Of a stretch of DNA of 64,000 bases, positions 42,377-51,321 are shown in pieces. Below the pieces are notes generated by a model that did not search any database, was not told where the DNA came from, and saw only the letters and a list, made by a program, of their open reading frames with translations. Origin of the DNA: Sporomusa malonica (GTDB lineage Bacteria > Bacillota > Negativicutes > Sporomusales > Sporomusaceae). The stretch lies in assembly GCF_041428715.1 (NCBI RefSeq), contig NZ_CP155572.1. One strand, written 5' to 3'. Each line of letters begins with the position of its first letter. The stretch's first letter is position 1. Made by a program: the position numbers and the translations under genes.

Positions 42377-43468
42377 ATGACAGCACGACAAACGCCACTG
42401 TATGAGACCCATGTCAAGTATGGCGGCAAAATTGTCGAGTTCGGCGGCTGGCTGCTCCCAGTGCAGTATGCGGGGATTATTGACGAACATAAGGTTGTTC
42501 GGGAAAAGGCCGGATTATTTGACGTGTCTCATATGGGAGAAGTGCTCGTTAAAGGGACGGATGCACTGGCTTTTCTGCAAAAGCTTGTGACCAATGATGT
42601 CAGCCGCATGGCTGATACACAGGTGCAGTATACGCCCATGTGTTACCCGGATGGCGGTACTGTTGATGATCTCTTGATTTACAGACGCAGCCAGGATGAA
42701 TACTTTCTGGTGATTAATGCGGCCAACATTGAAAAAGACTGGAACTGGATGAAGGAAAACAGCGCTGGATTCAATGTGGAGTTAACCAACCTTTCAGATG
42801 AAACGGCTGAACTGGCCTTGCAGGGGCCGCTGGCTGAAACCATCTTAAGCAAACTAACTGACACGCCATTGGATAACCTCAGGTATTACTGGTTTATCCC
42901 GGAGCTTAAAGTGGCTGGCAAGACAGTCATGATTTCCCGGACCGGCTATACCGGAGAGGACGGTTTTGAAATCTATTGCCGCCCGGGAGATGCTGCTCAG
43001 CTCTGGGAAGCTGTTATGGAGGCCGGTAAGCCCTACGGCCTCATGCCTGCCGGACTTGGCTGCCGCGATACACTGCGATTTGAAGCTGCCCTTCCTTTGT
43101 ATGGACATGAACTGTCAGCCACCATTACGCCAATAGAAGCCGGTGTCGGCAAATTCGTTTCACTCGACAAAGGTGAGTTTAATGGCCGTGCGGTGTTAGC
43201 AGGGCGAAAGCAAACTGGCCCCATACGCAAGATTGCCGGTTTTATTCTGACCGGCAGGGGCATCCCCAGAGCCGACTATCCGGTACTCAGTGAAGGACGC
43301 AGGATTGGCACAGTGACCACCGGTTCATATGCGCCGACACTGGATAAGAATATCGGGCTAGCTTTGGTAGAAGCTGAATATGCTAAGATTGGTCAGCACT
43401 TTGATGTTGAAATCCGTGGGAAGAATGTGCCGGCGGAAGTAATCGCTAAACCTTTTTATCATCGTTAA
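42377..43468 (+). CDS. gcvT: Glycine cleavage system T protein (aminomethyltransferase)
   Basis: GcvT, 363 aa, transfers the methylene group from the aminomethyl-lipoyl arm of GcvH to tetrahydrofolate and releases ammonia. Family features: TPLYETHVKYGGKIVEFGGWLLPVQY split around residues 6-30, DVSHMGEV, NAANIEKDW, SRTGYTGEDGFEIY, LGCRDTLRFEA and TTGSYAPTLDKNIGLA. ATG 42377 is chosen since GAGGAG lies about nine bases upstream; earlier ATGs sit in or beside that site. It is first gene of the gcv operon behind the glycine riboswitch. Confidence 0.95.
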   Translation: MTARQTPLYETHVKYGGKIVEFGGWLLPVQYAGIIDEHKVVREKAGLFDVSHMGEVLVKGTDALAFLQKLVTNDVSRMADTQVQYTPMCYPDGGTVDDLLIYRRSQDEYFLVINAANIEKDWNWMKENSAGFNVELTNLSDETAELALQGPLAETILSKLTDTPLDNLRYYWFIPELKVAGKTVMISRTGYTGEDGFEIYCRPGDAAQLWEAVMEAGKPYGLMPAGLGCRDTLRFEAALPLYGHELSATITPIEAGVGKFVSLDKGEFNGRAVLAGRKQTGPIRKIAGFILTGRGIPRADYPVLSEGRRIGTVTTGSYAPTLDKNIGLALVEAEYAKIGQHFDVEIRGKNVPAEVIAKPFYHR

Positions 43469-43511
43469 TCGCTGCAAGCAGGCTGTTAATTAAAAGAGAG
43501 GGGAAATGAAG

Positions 43512-43901
43512 ATGAATATACCAAATGAATTAAAGTACTCCAAAGACCATGAATGGGTCAAAGTAGAGGGCAACATTGCAACCATTGGCATTACCGACTA
43601 TGCCCAATCGCAGCTTGGTGATGTAGTGTTTGTAGAATTGCCTGAAGCCGGGGCTGAGGTTGCTGCTGGAGGCGGGCTTTCGGTAGTTGAGTCGGTAAAG
43701 GCAGTATCAGATATTTACGCGCCGGTTTCCGGGACAGTGATAGAAAGTAATGAAGCCTTGGCTGATGCCCCTGAAACAGTTAATCAGGACCCCTATGGTG
43801 AAGGCTGGATTGCCAAAATTGAAATAAGCAGCCAAGACGAGCTTGGAGAACTATTAGACAGTGAAGAATACGAAAAGCTGGTTGCCGAGGGAGGCCATTA
43901 A
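43512..43901 (+). CDS. gcvH: Glycine cleavage system H protein
   Basis: GcvH, 129 aa, the lipoyl carrier of the complex. It begins MNIPNELKYSKDHEWVKVEG and has the lipoylation lysine in VVESVKAVSDIYAPVSG (about residue 62). ATG 43512 is favoured by the spacing to GAGAGGGG; ATG 43506 is possible. One base separates it from gcvPA. The same operon encodes the enzymes proposed to lipoylate it. Confidence 0.96.
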   Translation: MNIPNELKYSKDHEWVKVEGNIATIGITDYAQSQLGDVVFVELPEAGAEVAAGGGLSVVESVKAVSDIYAPVSGTVIESNEALADAPETVNQDPYGEGWIAKIEISSQDELGELLDSEEYEKLVAEGGH

Positions 43902-43902
43902 C

Positions 43903-45246
43903 ATGCAGTGGAGCTATCTGCCGCACACCGCTGATGACCGTAAAGCCATGCTGGCAGCCATTGGTGTCAACAAGGTGAGTGATTTGCTTGCTGATATCCC
44001 GGCCGATTTACTTATGAGCCGTCCGCTGGCACTGCCTGAAGCCATGTCTGAGCCTGAGTTGGCAGCACATCTGGCTGGATTAGCCGGAAACAATGCGAGC
44101 GTAGACGAATATACCTGTTTCTTAGGTGCTGGGGCTTATGATCACTACATCCCCAGTGTGGTTGACCATGTTCTCAGGCGGTCGGAGTTTTATACAGCCT
44201 ACACACAGTATCAACCGGAGATATCTCAGGGCTATCTGCAGGCTTTGTGGGAATACCAGAGCTTAATCTGTGAATTGACCGGTATGGCAGTGGCCAATGC
44301 CTCGCTGTATGATGGCGGCACAGGCTTGGCGGAAGCGGCCATGATGGCGGCTAGTACCGGCCGTACCGAGTTTCTTGTCGCCAAAACAGTACATCCTCAT
44401 TACCGGGCAGTGCTTAACACCTATGCCATTGACCGGGGCTATACTATTAGCGAAATCGGCTACCGGGATGGGCAGCTAGATACAAATGAGCTTCAGAGCA
44501 AATTGAGCAAAACAGTGGCAGCTGTCATTATGCAGACCCCCAACTTTTTTGGCTGTATTGAAGACGTGAAGGCCGTTGCCGCTATGGCACATGACCAGGG
44601 CGCACTCATGATTACCGCTGTAGATCCTATCTCCCTAGGCCTCTTGGAGGCTCCAGGTAAGTTAGGGGCCGACATCGTTGTCGGTGAAGGCCAGAGTCTG
44701 GGCATCCCCATGTCCTATGGCGGGCCGTACCTCGGCTTCTTTGCTGCTACCGAAAAGCTCATGCGTAAGATGCCTGGGAGGATAGTCGGCCAGACAGTTG
44801 ACCATGAAGGCAACAGGGGCTTTGTCCTCACATTACAGGCTCGTGAACAGCATATCAGGCGCGAGAAAGCTACGTCTAACATCTGCTCTAATGAGGCATT
44901 GTGTGCCCTGGCCGCTGCCGTGTATCTAAACACGGTTGGTAAAGCGGGGTTTAAACAGGTGGCCGCACTGTCACTGAACAAAGCCCATTATGCCTATAAG
45001 CAACTGACCGAACTGAAGGGCTGTGAGACTGTTTTCGGCGCACCCTTTTTCAAAGAGTTTGTCGTACGCCTGAACAAACCGGTGGGGGAAGTCAATAAAC
45101 AGCTGCTAGCTGACAAAATCATCGGCGGTCTTGATCTGGGTAAATACTATCCCGAGCTTGCGGGGTGTATGCTTGTTGCCGTGACAGAAAAACGCTCGCG
45201 TGAAGAAATTGACCGGCTTTCCGCCAGACTGGGGGCAATGGTATGA
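43903..45246 (+). CDS. gcvPA: Glycine dehydrogenase (decarboxylating) subunit 1
   Basis: GcvPA, 447 aa, the N-terminal half of the split P-protein; with GcvPB it decarboxylates glycine. It shows the family stretches FLGAGAYDHYIPSVVDHVL, EISQGYLQALWEYQS, NASLYDGGTGLAEAAMMA, YGGPYLGFFAA and the GFVLTLQAREQHIRREKATSN region in two pieces. It starts at ATG 43903 after GGGAGG and overlaps gcvPB by four bases. The split form is typical of Firmicutes. Confidence 0.96.
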   Translation: MQWSYLPHTADDRKAMLAAIGVNKVSDLLADIPADLLMSRPLALPEAMSEPELAAHLAGLAGNNASVDEYTCFLGAGAYDHYIPSVVDHVLRRSEFYTAYTQYQPEISQGYLQALWEYQSLICELTGMAVANASLYDGGTGLAEAAMMAASTGRTEFLVAKTVHPHYRAVLNTYAIDRGYTISEIGYRDGQLDTNELQSKLSKTVAAVIMQTPNFFGCIEDVKAVAAMAHDQGALMITAVDPISLGLLEAPGKLGADIVVGEGQSLGIPMSYGGPYLGFFAATEKLMRKMPGRIVGQTVDHEGNRGFVLTLQAREQHIRREKATSNICSNEALCALAAAVYLNTVGKAGFKQVAALSLNKAHYAYKQLTELKGCETVFGAPFFKEFVVRLNKPVGEVNKQLLADKIIGGLDLGKYYPELAGCMLVAVTEKRSREEIDRLSARLGAMV

Positions 45247-46694
45247 GTCTGAGAAAAAGTAAAGCACTTATTTTTGAACTGAGTAAACCAGGCCGCTGCG
45301 CCCTTGATTTGCCGTCCAGTGATGTTCCTGAGGCAGCTGAGCTTATTCCGGCCCAGTTTTTAAGAACAGAACTGGCAGCGCTGCCTGAGGTGAGTCAGCT
45401 TGACCTAATGCGTCATTATACCGGCCTGTCTGAACGCAATTTTGGCGTAGATTCAGGCTTTTATCCGCTGGGTTCCTGTACCATGAAATATAATCCTAAA
45501 ATCAACGAAGATGCCTGCCGTCTGCCTGGTTTTGCCTTGATTCACCCGCTGCAAGACAGTGAAACCGTGCAGGGTGCGCTTGCCTTACTCCATGGTATGG
45601 AGCAATATTTAGCCGAGATTGCCGGGATGGATGCAGTCACCATGCAGCCTGTGGCTGGCGCTCATGGCGAATTGACCGGGCTTAAGCTGATTCGCGCCTA
45701 CCACCGCCATCAGGGGCAAAACCGCACCAAGGTCATTGTCCCGGATTCGGCGCATGGCACGAATCCAGCCACTGCCACAGTGTGCGGCCTCAATATCGTG
45801 GAGATCAAGTCCCATCCGGATGGCGCCGTTGACCTGGAGGCGCTAAAGGCCGCAGTCGGCGATGATACCGCCGCCCTGATGTTGACAAACCCCAGTACAT
45901 TAGGCTTATTTGAAAAAAATATCAAAGAGATTGCCAAGATTGTGCATGATGCTGGTGGTCTGCTTTATTATGACGGCGCTAACGCCAATGCCATCATGGG
46001 CCTAACCCGTCCGGGAGATATGGGTTTTGACGTAGTCCATTTCAACCTGCATAAAACCTTTAGTACACCACACGGCGGCGGCGGCCCTGGTTCAGGTCCG
46101 ATTGGGGTAAAACAGGCACTCATTCCTTTCCTGCCCACGCCGGTGATTGTTAAAGAGAACGGTGAATTCCGGTTAGATGAGAATAGGCCCTTATCGATTG
46201 GCAAAGTACACTCGTTTTATGGCAATTTTGGCGTTATTGTCAGGGCCTACGCCTACATTCGGGCCATGGGGCCTGATGGCCTGAAGACTTCTAGCGAGGA
46301 TGCCGTGCTTAACGCTAATTATTGTCTTAGCCAGCTTAAAGCAGACTTCTATGCGCCGTTTGACCGGTTCTGCATGCATGAATGCATTATCACGTCAAAA
46401 AAACAGAAAGATTATGGTATTCGTACCCTGGATATTGCCAAACGCCTCTTGGATTACGGCTATCATCCGCCGACTATCTACTTCCCGCTCATTGTCGAAG
46501 AGGCCATGATGATTGAGCCGACAGAAACCGAAAGTAAGGAAACGCTTGACGGATTTATTGAAGTGATGCGCCGGATTGCCCAGGAAGCCAAGGACGATGC
46601 GACATTGATTACTGCTGCGCCTCGTACTACCGTGGTTGGCCGTCTGGATGAAGCGGCGGCTGCCCGCAAGCCTGTTGTAAAATGGAAAGGGTAA
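45243..46694 (+). CDS. gcvPB: Glycine dehydrogenase (decarboxylating) subunit 2
   Basis: GcvPB, 483 aa, the PLP-binding half of the P-protein. The PLP lysine is in HFNLHKTFSTPHGGGGPGSG (about residue 271); other features are FYPLGSCTMKYNPKINED, GAHGELTGLKLIRAYH, DSAHGTNPATAT and YDGANANAIMG. The ATGA overlap couples it to gcvPA, and its 3' end overlaps the next radical-SAM gene by 13 bases, so the operon continues. Confidence 0.96.
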   Translation: MSLRKSKALIFELSKPGRCALDLPSSDVPEAAELIPAQFLRTELAALPEVSQLDLMRHYTGLSERNFGVDSGFYPLGSCTMKYNPKINEDACRLPGFALIHPLQDSETVQGALALLHGMEQYLAEIAGMDAVTMQPVAGAHGELTGLKLIRAYHRHQGQNRTKVIVPDSAHGTNPATATVCGLNIVEIKSHPDGAVDLEALKAAVGDDTAALMLTNPSTLGLFEKNIKEIAKIVHDAGGLLYYDGANANAIMGLTRPGDMGFDVVHFNLHKTFSTPHGGGGPGSGPIGVKQALIPFLPTPVIVKENGEFRLDENRPLSIGKVHSFYGNFGVIVRAYAYIRAMGPDGLKTSSEDAVLNANYCLSQLKADFYAPFDRFCMHECIITSKKQKDYGIRTLDIAKRLLDYGYHPPTIYFPLIVEEAMMIEPTETESKETLDGFIEVMRRIAQEAKDDATLITAAPRTTVVGRLDEAAAARKPVVKWKG

Positions 46695-47515
46695 ACCGCC
46701 TGCCGCTGCCTGATACCATCCGCTTTGCCTACCCGCAAAAAACCAAGCCAGTCAGTGTAACTGGGGACAAATGTGAACTTAACTGCGCCCATTGCGGCGG
46801 ACATTATCTAAAACACATGAAACCGCTTGACGCTATAGACGAGGCTGGCACTGATACCAGTGCCAGCTGGCTGGTCAGCGGCGGCTGTCAGGCTGACGGC
46901 GCTGTGCCGGTGGAGGAGCATATTGGCAGACTGGCTGAGCTAAAGCAGGGGCGGCGGTTTAATATGCATGTCGGTCTGGTTAGCGACACGGTAATTGAGC
47001 GACTGGCGGCTGTGGCAGACTGTGTATCCTTTGATTTTCTTGCTGATCAGGACACGATTACAGAGGTATTTGGGAACAACCGTACAGTGAATGATTATGT
47101 GACTTGCTACCAGTCCCTTAAGCGTAAAGTCAGGGTGATGCCTCATATCTGTATCGGCCTCAAGGGCGGTGAGATCGGTGGTGAGTACCGGGCGCTGGAA
47201 CTCTTGCAGGAGCTGGGCACAGAGGCACTGACCTTCATTATCTTTATGCCGACAAAGGGCACAAGGTTTGCTGACAGGCAGCCGCCAAGCCTTGCGGAGA
47301 CAGCTCTGCTATTAAGTCGTGCGCGTCTTCAGTTTCCCCATATCCCCTTGCATCTGGGCTGTATGCGGCCAGGCGGGCGGTACCGGGAGGAGATTGACAA
47401 ATGGGCTGTCCGCATTGGCTTTGACACCATTGTCAACCCCGCGCCAGCCGCGGTGACGCTGGCCGAAAAGCTGGGCCTTACACTGACTAGGGGAGAGGAG
47501 TGCTGTGTGCTGTGA
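46682..47515 (+). CDS. Radical SAM protein, LipS1/LipS2-like (lipoyl synthase component)
   Basis: A 277-aa radical-SAM enzyme with CELNCAHCGGHYL (CxxxCxxC, about residues 32-39), GGC at about 62 and a Cys pair at the very C-terminus (EECCVL). It resembles BioB/HydE-type radical-SAM proteins but sits in a glycine-cleavage operon directly before a second radical-SAM gene, a LipM-like octanoyltransferase and lpdA. This matches the two-protein lipoyl synthase LipS1/LipS2 described in Thermococcus kodakarensis, which replaces LipA by inserting two sulfurs into octanoyl chains. Which subunit it is I cannot say. It overlaps the next gene by four bases (GTGA). Confidence 0.8.
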   Translation: MERVNRLPLPDTIRFAYPQKTKPVSVTGDKCELNCAHCGGHYLKHMKPLDAIDEAGTDTSASWLVSGGCQADGAVPVEEHIGRLAELKQGRRFNMHVGLVSDTVIERLAAVADCVSFDFLADQDTITEVFGNNRTVNDYVTCYQSLKRKVRVMPHICIGLKGGEIGGEYRALELLQELGTEALTFIIFMPTKGTRFADRQPPSLAETALLLSRARLQFPHIPLHLGCMRPGGRYREEIDKWAVRIGFDTIVNPAPAAVTLAEKLGLTLTRGEECCVL

Positions 47516-48510
47516 GCATTTGGAAACTATCGGCAGGCACTGCTTGCGTGATCGGCAAGAAAAGCATTAAAGCAGATGTGCTTCCGACTACCGCCTACAT
47601 CATGTTAGGGCAAAAATGTCAGAATCAGTGCCGATTTTGCGCCCAATCCCGGGACAGCTCGGCGCGGGCCGACCTGCTATCCCGCGTAACCTGGCCTGAA
47701 GTGGCTGAACAAGAGGCGGCTGAGGCCATTGGCCAAGCCTTTCGGTCTGGGCACTTGAAGCGGGCTTGTCTGCAGGTTGTCAAAGGAAGCCAAAGCTGGC
47801 AGACAAGTGTTGCTGCGCTGGCGGCCTTAACCAGGGAAAGCGCGGTGCCTGTATGTGTATCAAGTGCCATTGAAACAGTCGGGCAGGCCTGCCAGCTTGT
47901 TGACCAGGGGGCAGACCGTATCTGTATTGCCCTGGACGCTGCGACGGCTAAACTATACCAAGAAGTAAAAGGCGGTGACTTTGAGAAACGCCGGGAACTC
48001 CTGCATCAATGTGCGGCTAAATTGCCAGGGCGCCTTAGTACCCATCTTATCGCTGGTCTGGGAGAAACCGAAGAAGAGCTAATCACCGCCATAGCCGATT
48101 GCCAGGATAAAGGCATCAGCGTAGGGCTATTTGCCTTCACCCCTGTGCGGGGTACAGCCTGGGCAGACAAGGAGCCGCCTGACATTGGTCAGTACAGGCG
48201 GGTGCAAATTGCCCATTTCCTGCTGAAAAAGGGTTACAGCCAGGATATCTTCACCTATCAGGCCGGAACACTAACAGGCATCAATCTAGAGGATAACAAA
48301 CTAAGCTTGCTTTTGGCAGACGGCAAAGCCTTTGAAACCAGCGGTTGTACCGATTGTAACCGGCCGTACTATAACGAACGCCCAGGAGGCCTGATGTATA
48401 ACTATCCCCGTACACTAACCCTGGAAGAAACCAAGCAAGCCATCGCCGAAAGCCAGCTATGTCAGGGGGACGGTTCTCTTGACATAGTCTGGAACAGGAC
48501 TGTGTCATGA
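47512..48510 (+). CDS. Radical SAM protein, LipS1/LipS2-like partner (lipoyl synthase component)
   Basis: A 332-aa radical-SAM enzyme with CQNQCRFCAQSR (CxxxCxxC, about residues 36-43), a biotin-synthase-like barrel (IETVGQACQLVDQGADRIC, LIAGLGETEEELITAI), and a C-terminal cysteine cluster CTDCNRPYYNERPGG that could hold the auxiliary, sacrificial Fe-S cluster. The start is GTG 47512, overlapping the previous stop as GTGA; its stop overlaps the octanoyltransferase start as ATGA. The tight coupling supports a stoichiometric complex with the neighbouring radical-SAM protein, as for LipS1/LipS2. No LipA-type gene occurs in the window. Confidence 0.8.
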   Translation: MSIWKLSAGTACVIGKKSIKADVLPTTAYIMLGQKCQNQCRFCAQSRDSSARADLLSRVTWPEVAEQEAAEAIGQAFRSGHLKRACLQVVKGSQSWQTSVAALAALTRESAVPVCVSSAIETVGQACQLVDQGADRICIALDAATAKLYQEVKGGDFEKRRELLHQCAAKLPGRLSTHLIAGLGETEEELITAIADCQDKGISVGLFAFTPVRGTAWADKEPPDIGQYRRVQIAHFLLKKGYSQDIFTYQAGTLTGINLEDNKLSLLLADGKAFETSGCTDCNRPYYNERPGGLMYNYPRTLTLEETKQAIAESQLCQGDGSLDIVWNRTVS

Positions 48511-49331
48511 CGTGGCGGGTTATTAATAGTGGGTTAAACTGTGCCGCAGATAATATGGCTGTGGATGAAGCCATCCTACACGCCCATGCTGCAGGGACGG
48601 CACCGCCTACGCTCCGGTTTTATGGCTGGCAGCCTGCAGCAGTCAGCCTGGGATATTTTCAAAAGGCTGAGACTGAGGTCGATCTGGCTGAGTGTCAACG
48701 TCAGGGGATTGATGTCGTGCGCCGCCTGACCGGCGGCCGGGCTGTGCTTCATGACGCTGAGCTGACTTACAGCATCGTGGTGCGCGAAGACCACCCTCTC
48801 ATCCCAGCCACCATCACAGCCTCATACCGCTATCTCAGTCAAGGCCTATTGGCCGGACTGAAACAGCTGGGCATTGACGCACACATGACCATGCCCAAGG
48901 CGGCTTATGGTCAAACCAAACGCCACCAGGCCTCAGCTGCTTGCTTTGATGCCCCTTCCCATTATGAGCTTACCGCCCAAGGCCGTAAGCTGGTAGGCAG
49001 CGCTCAAGTGCGCAAAAACGGGGTCATTTTGCAGCATGGCTCAATCTTATTGACGTTTAATCCCCGCTTGATCGCCTCGCTGCTTAACCTGCCAACACCT
49101 GAAGCCAAAGACACTGTGGCTGCAATGCTGGCCAGGCGGGCCATTTCAGCCAATGAAGCGGCAAACAGAGAAATAAGCTGGGCAGAAGCCTGCGAAGCCA
49201 TGATGAAGGCCTTCGGCCCAGCCTTAGGCATTGACCTTGAACCAGGCAGCCTAAGCAGCGAGGAACAAGGAGCTGCCCGCGAATTGGCTGCTAGCAAGTA
49301 CAGCCAACATAGCTGGAATCTACTACGCTGA
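48507..49331 (+). CDS. lipM: Octanoyltransferase / lipoate-protein ligase family (LipM-like)
   Basis: A 274-aa biotin/lipoate transferase-fold protein. NMAVDEAILHA, LRFYGWQPAAVSLGYFQ, VVRRLTGGRAVLHDAELTYS and KLVGSAQVRKNGVILQHGSI are the family motifs. A cysteine in SAACFDAPSHYE (about residue 146) fits the catalytic Cys of LipM octanoyltransferases, which move octanoyl from acyl carrier protein to GcvH, rather than ATP-dependent LplA. In this operon it would supply octanoyl-GcvH to the two radical-SAM proteins. It is coupled by ATGA overlap. Confidence 0.85.
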   Translation: MTWRVINSGLNCAADNMAVDEAILHAHAAGTAPPTLRFYGWQPAAVSLGYFQKAETEVDLAECQRQGIDVVRRLTGGRAVLHDAELTYSIVVREDHPLIPATITASYRYLSQGLLAGLKQLGIDAHMTMPKAAYGQTKRHQASAACFDAPSHYELTAQGRKLVGSAQVRKNGVILQHGSILLTFNPRLIASLLNLPTPEAKDTVAAMLARRAISANEAANREISWAEACEAMMKAFGPALGIDLEPGSLSSEEQGAARELAASKYSQHSWNLLR

Positions 49332-49373
49332 CTCAGGGAGGGTTCTCCTGAGTTATTCGGGGAGGTAATAACA

Positions 49374-50777
49374 ATGAACTATGATGTAGCAGTGATTGGC
49401 GGTGGGCCTGGAGGCTACGTGGCTGCCATTCGCGCCGCGCAATTGGGCGGGAAGGTACTGCTAATAGAAAAAGAAAATATGGGCGGAGTATGCCTGAATC
49501 GCGGCTGCATTCCCACCAAGACACTGCTTAAGAGCGCTGAGAAGTGGGAAGAAATCCAGCGGTGTGCTGAATTTGGTCTAAAAGCTGAGAATATAGGTTT
49601 TGACTTTGCCGCTGTTATGGAACGGAAAAACAAGGTGGTTGCCGGGCTGCGAGGCGGTATTGAGCAGTTGGTCAAAAGCAATGACATATCAGTACTCCGT
49701 GGCGCAGCAGCACTCACTGCCCCCAACCGCCTGGAAGTCACTAGCGAATCAGGCAGAGAAAGCTTTGCAGCAAATAAAATAATTATTGCCACAGGCTCGG
49801 TTCCTAGTTCGATTCCGGTGCCAGGGCGGGAGTTACCGGCGGTCATAACAAGTGATGAGCTATTAGAGCTGACTCAATTACCCAAAAGCATGCTGATTAT
49901 TGGTGCTGGGGTAGTAGGGGTTGAGTTTGGTTTTATCATGAAGTCGTTTGGGTGTGAAGTCACCATTGTTGAGATGCTGCCTACAATTTTGCCCATGGTT
50001 GACAGTGACCTGGTCAAACGAATGGGGCTTATCCTACGTAAGCGGGGGATCAAAACCCTGGCAGGAGCGAGGGTGACAGCCATTGAAGCGGTTCAAGACG
50101 GCGTGGTGGTAACTGTCAATACAGGCAAGGACGTGCAGGAGTTTACGGTAGAGAAGGTACTAGTGGCAGCAGGCCGCCGCGCAGTCAATGAGGGACTGGG
50201 ACTGGCAGCGGTAGGTGTTGAGTATGATCGCGCAGGTATAAAAGTCAATGATCGTATGGAGACCAGTGTGCCTGGTATCTATGCAGTTGGCGATGTCACC
50301 GGTCAGAGTATGCTGGCCCATACCGCGTCAACAGCTGGCATAGTAGCTGCTGAAAACGCTATGGGCATGGACGCGGTGATGCACTATAACGCCATCCCCA
50401 GTTGTATTTTTACCACTCCCGAGATCGCCATGGTTGGCTTAACAGAAGAAGAGGCAACTGCGCAAAAACTTGAGATTAAGTCCAGTAAATTTAACTTTGC
50501 CGCCAACGGCAAAGCGGTATCAATGGGTGAGACTGATGGTCTTGTAAAAATCATTACCGATGCCGCAAGCGGTCAGGTGCTAGGCATGCACATCCTCGGC
50601 CCCCATGCCAGTGACCTCATTATGGAAGGCACACTAGCTATCCGTAACGGCTTAACAGCCAAGGATATTGCCCATACCATTCATCCTCATCCCACCTTGT
50701 CGGAGACTGTTATGGAAAGTGCTCACGGCATTTATGGTGATATGATTCATCAGGTCAAAATGAAACCCCGCAGATAA
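49374..50777 (+). CDS. lpdA: Dihydrolipoyl dehydrogenase
   Basis: Lpd, 467 aa, the L-protein that reoxidises the dihydrolipoyl arm of GcvH with NAD+. The FAD motif VIGGGPGGYVAAIRAAQLG, the redox disulfide CLNRGC at residues 40 and 45, the NAD motif IIGAGVVGVEFGFIMKSFG, AVGDVTGQSMLAHTAS, and the catalytic HPHPTLSE near the C-terminus are all intact. GGGGAGG precedes the ATG. It is last gene of the gcv operon, followed by a terminator. Confidence 0.96.
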   Translation: MNYDVAVIGGGPGGYVAAIRAAQLGGKVLLIEKENMGGVCLNRGCIPTKTLLKSAEKWEEIQRCAEFGLKAENIGFDFAAVMERKNKVVAGLRGGIEQLVKSNDISVLRGAAALTAPNRLEVTSESGRESFAANKIIIATGSVPSSIPVPGRELPAVITSDELLELTQLPKSMLIIGAGVVGVEFGFIMKSFGCEVTIVEMLPTILPMVDSDLVKRMGLILRKRGIKTLAGARVTAIEAVQDGVVVTVNTGKDVQEFTVEKVLVAAGRRAVNEGLGLAAVGVEYDRAGIKVNDRMETSVPGIYAVGDVTGQSMLAHTASTAGIVAAENAMGMDAVMHYNAIPSCIFTTPEIAMVGLTEEEATAQKLEIKSSKFNFAANGKAVSMGETDGLVKIITDAASGQVLGMHILGPHASDLIMEGTLAIRNGLTAKDIAHTIHPHPTLSETVMESAHGIYGDMIHQVKMKPRR

Positions 50778-50780
50778 AAT

Positions 50781-50821
50781 AAAACGCGCAAAGGAATATT
50801 TTCCTCAGCGCGTTTTGTTTT
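50781..50821. terminator. Bidirectional intrinsic terminator
   Basis: AAAACGCG (50781-50788) pairs with CGCGTTTT (50809-50816), flanked by A-rich and T-rich runs; it lies between lpdA and the convergent desulfidase gene. Confidence 0.88.
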
Positions 50822-50835
50822 ATTTAAATAAGAGA

Positions 50836-51321
50836 TTAGGACTGAAGCGCCTGACGCAGGACTGACTCAAATTCATGCGACTGTCCTTCAATATAATCTG
50901 GCGGGACATCCATAATCAGCATATTGGGAAAGCCTTTAATAAGCTCAGGGAGAAGCAACCGAAACAGATGGCCGTTATTTTTGGTGAGTGAACAAGTGGG
51001 GCTGCGCCTGATGCCAAGCAGCAGGCGAACGTCACAGCCGACAGCCTGTAAGTGACTCAGATCTTGTAATACCCGATCAGCTGCCTGGCGGCAGACTGCC
51101 TCAAATGCAGGCGTGTTATACTCCTCATAGGTTTGTGGTTTGCGCTTCATGCCGGCGTGAATGAGCTCCGGGCAGGGGAGTTGGTAAATCCCCAGGCCAG
51201 CTTCGGCCAATACGGAGACAAGTTGGTGAAAACTGCCGCCAGACCTTGCCAGCGGTTGCACAACACTATTTTGATTTAAGACGCAATGGCTGACTATTGC
51301 CAGCTTATTTTGTCGCAGCAT
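50836..51321 (-). CDS. TudS-related putative desulfidase (CD3072-like)
   Basis: A 161-aa protein of the TudS/DUF523-related group, whose founding member desulfurates thiouracil using a [4Fe-4S] cluster held by three cysteines. Three matching Cys are present: residue 13 (SHCVLNQNS), 50 (LPCPELIHAG) and 110 (RRSPTCSLT). It resembles the group I know as CD3072-type. The start is ATG 51321, overlapping the 3' end of the upstream ECF S-component gene by 17 bases, so the two are co-translated. A thiolated or sulfur-containing small molecule is the presumed substrate, imported by that S-component. Confidence 0.82.
   Translation of the reverse strand: MLRQNKLAIVSHCVLNQNSVVQPLARSGGSFHQLVSVLAEAGLGIYQLPCPELIHAGMKRKPQTYEEYNTPAFEAVCRQAADRVLQDLSHLQAVGCDVRLLLGIRRSPTCSLTKNNGHLFRLLLPELIKGFPNMLIMDVPPDYIEGQSHEFESVLRQALQS

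Noticed and set aside
42377..50777. Stand-alone lipoate scavenging by LplA
   Set aside because: The transferase has a LipM-type Cys and two radical-SAM genes beside it, so synthesis on GcvH fits better than scavenging.
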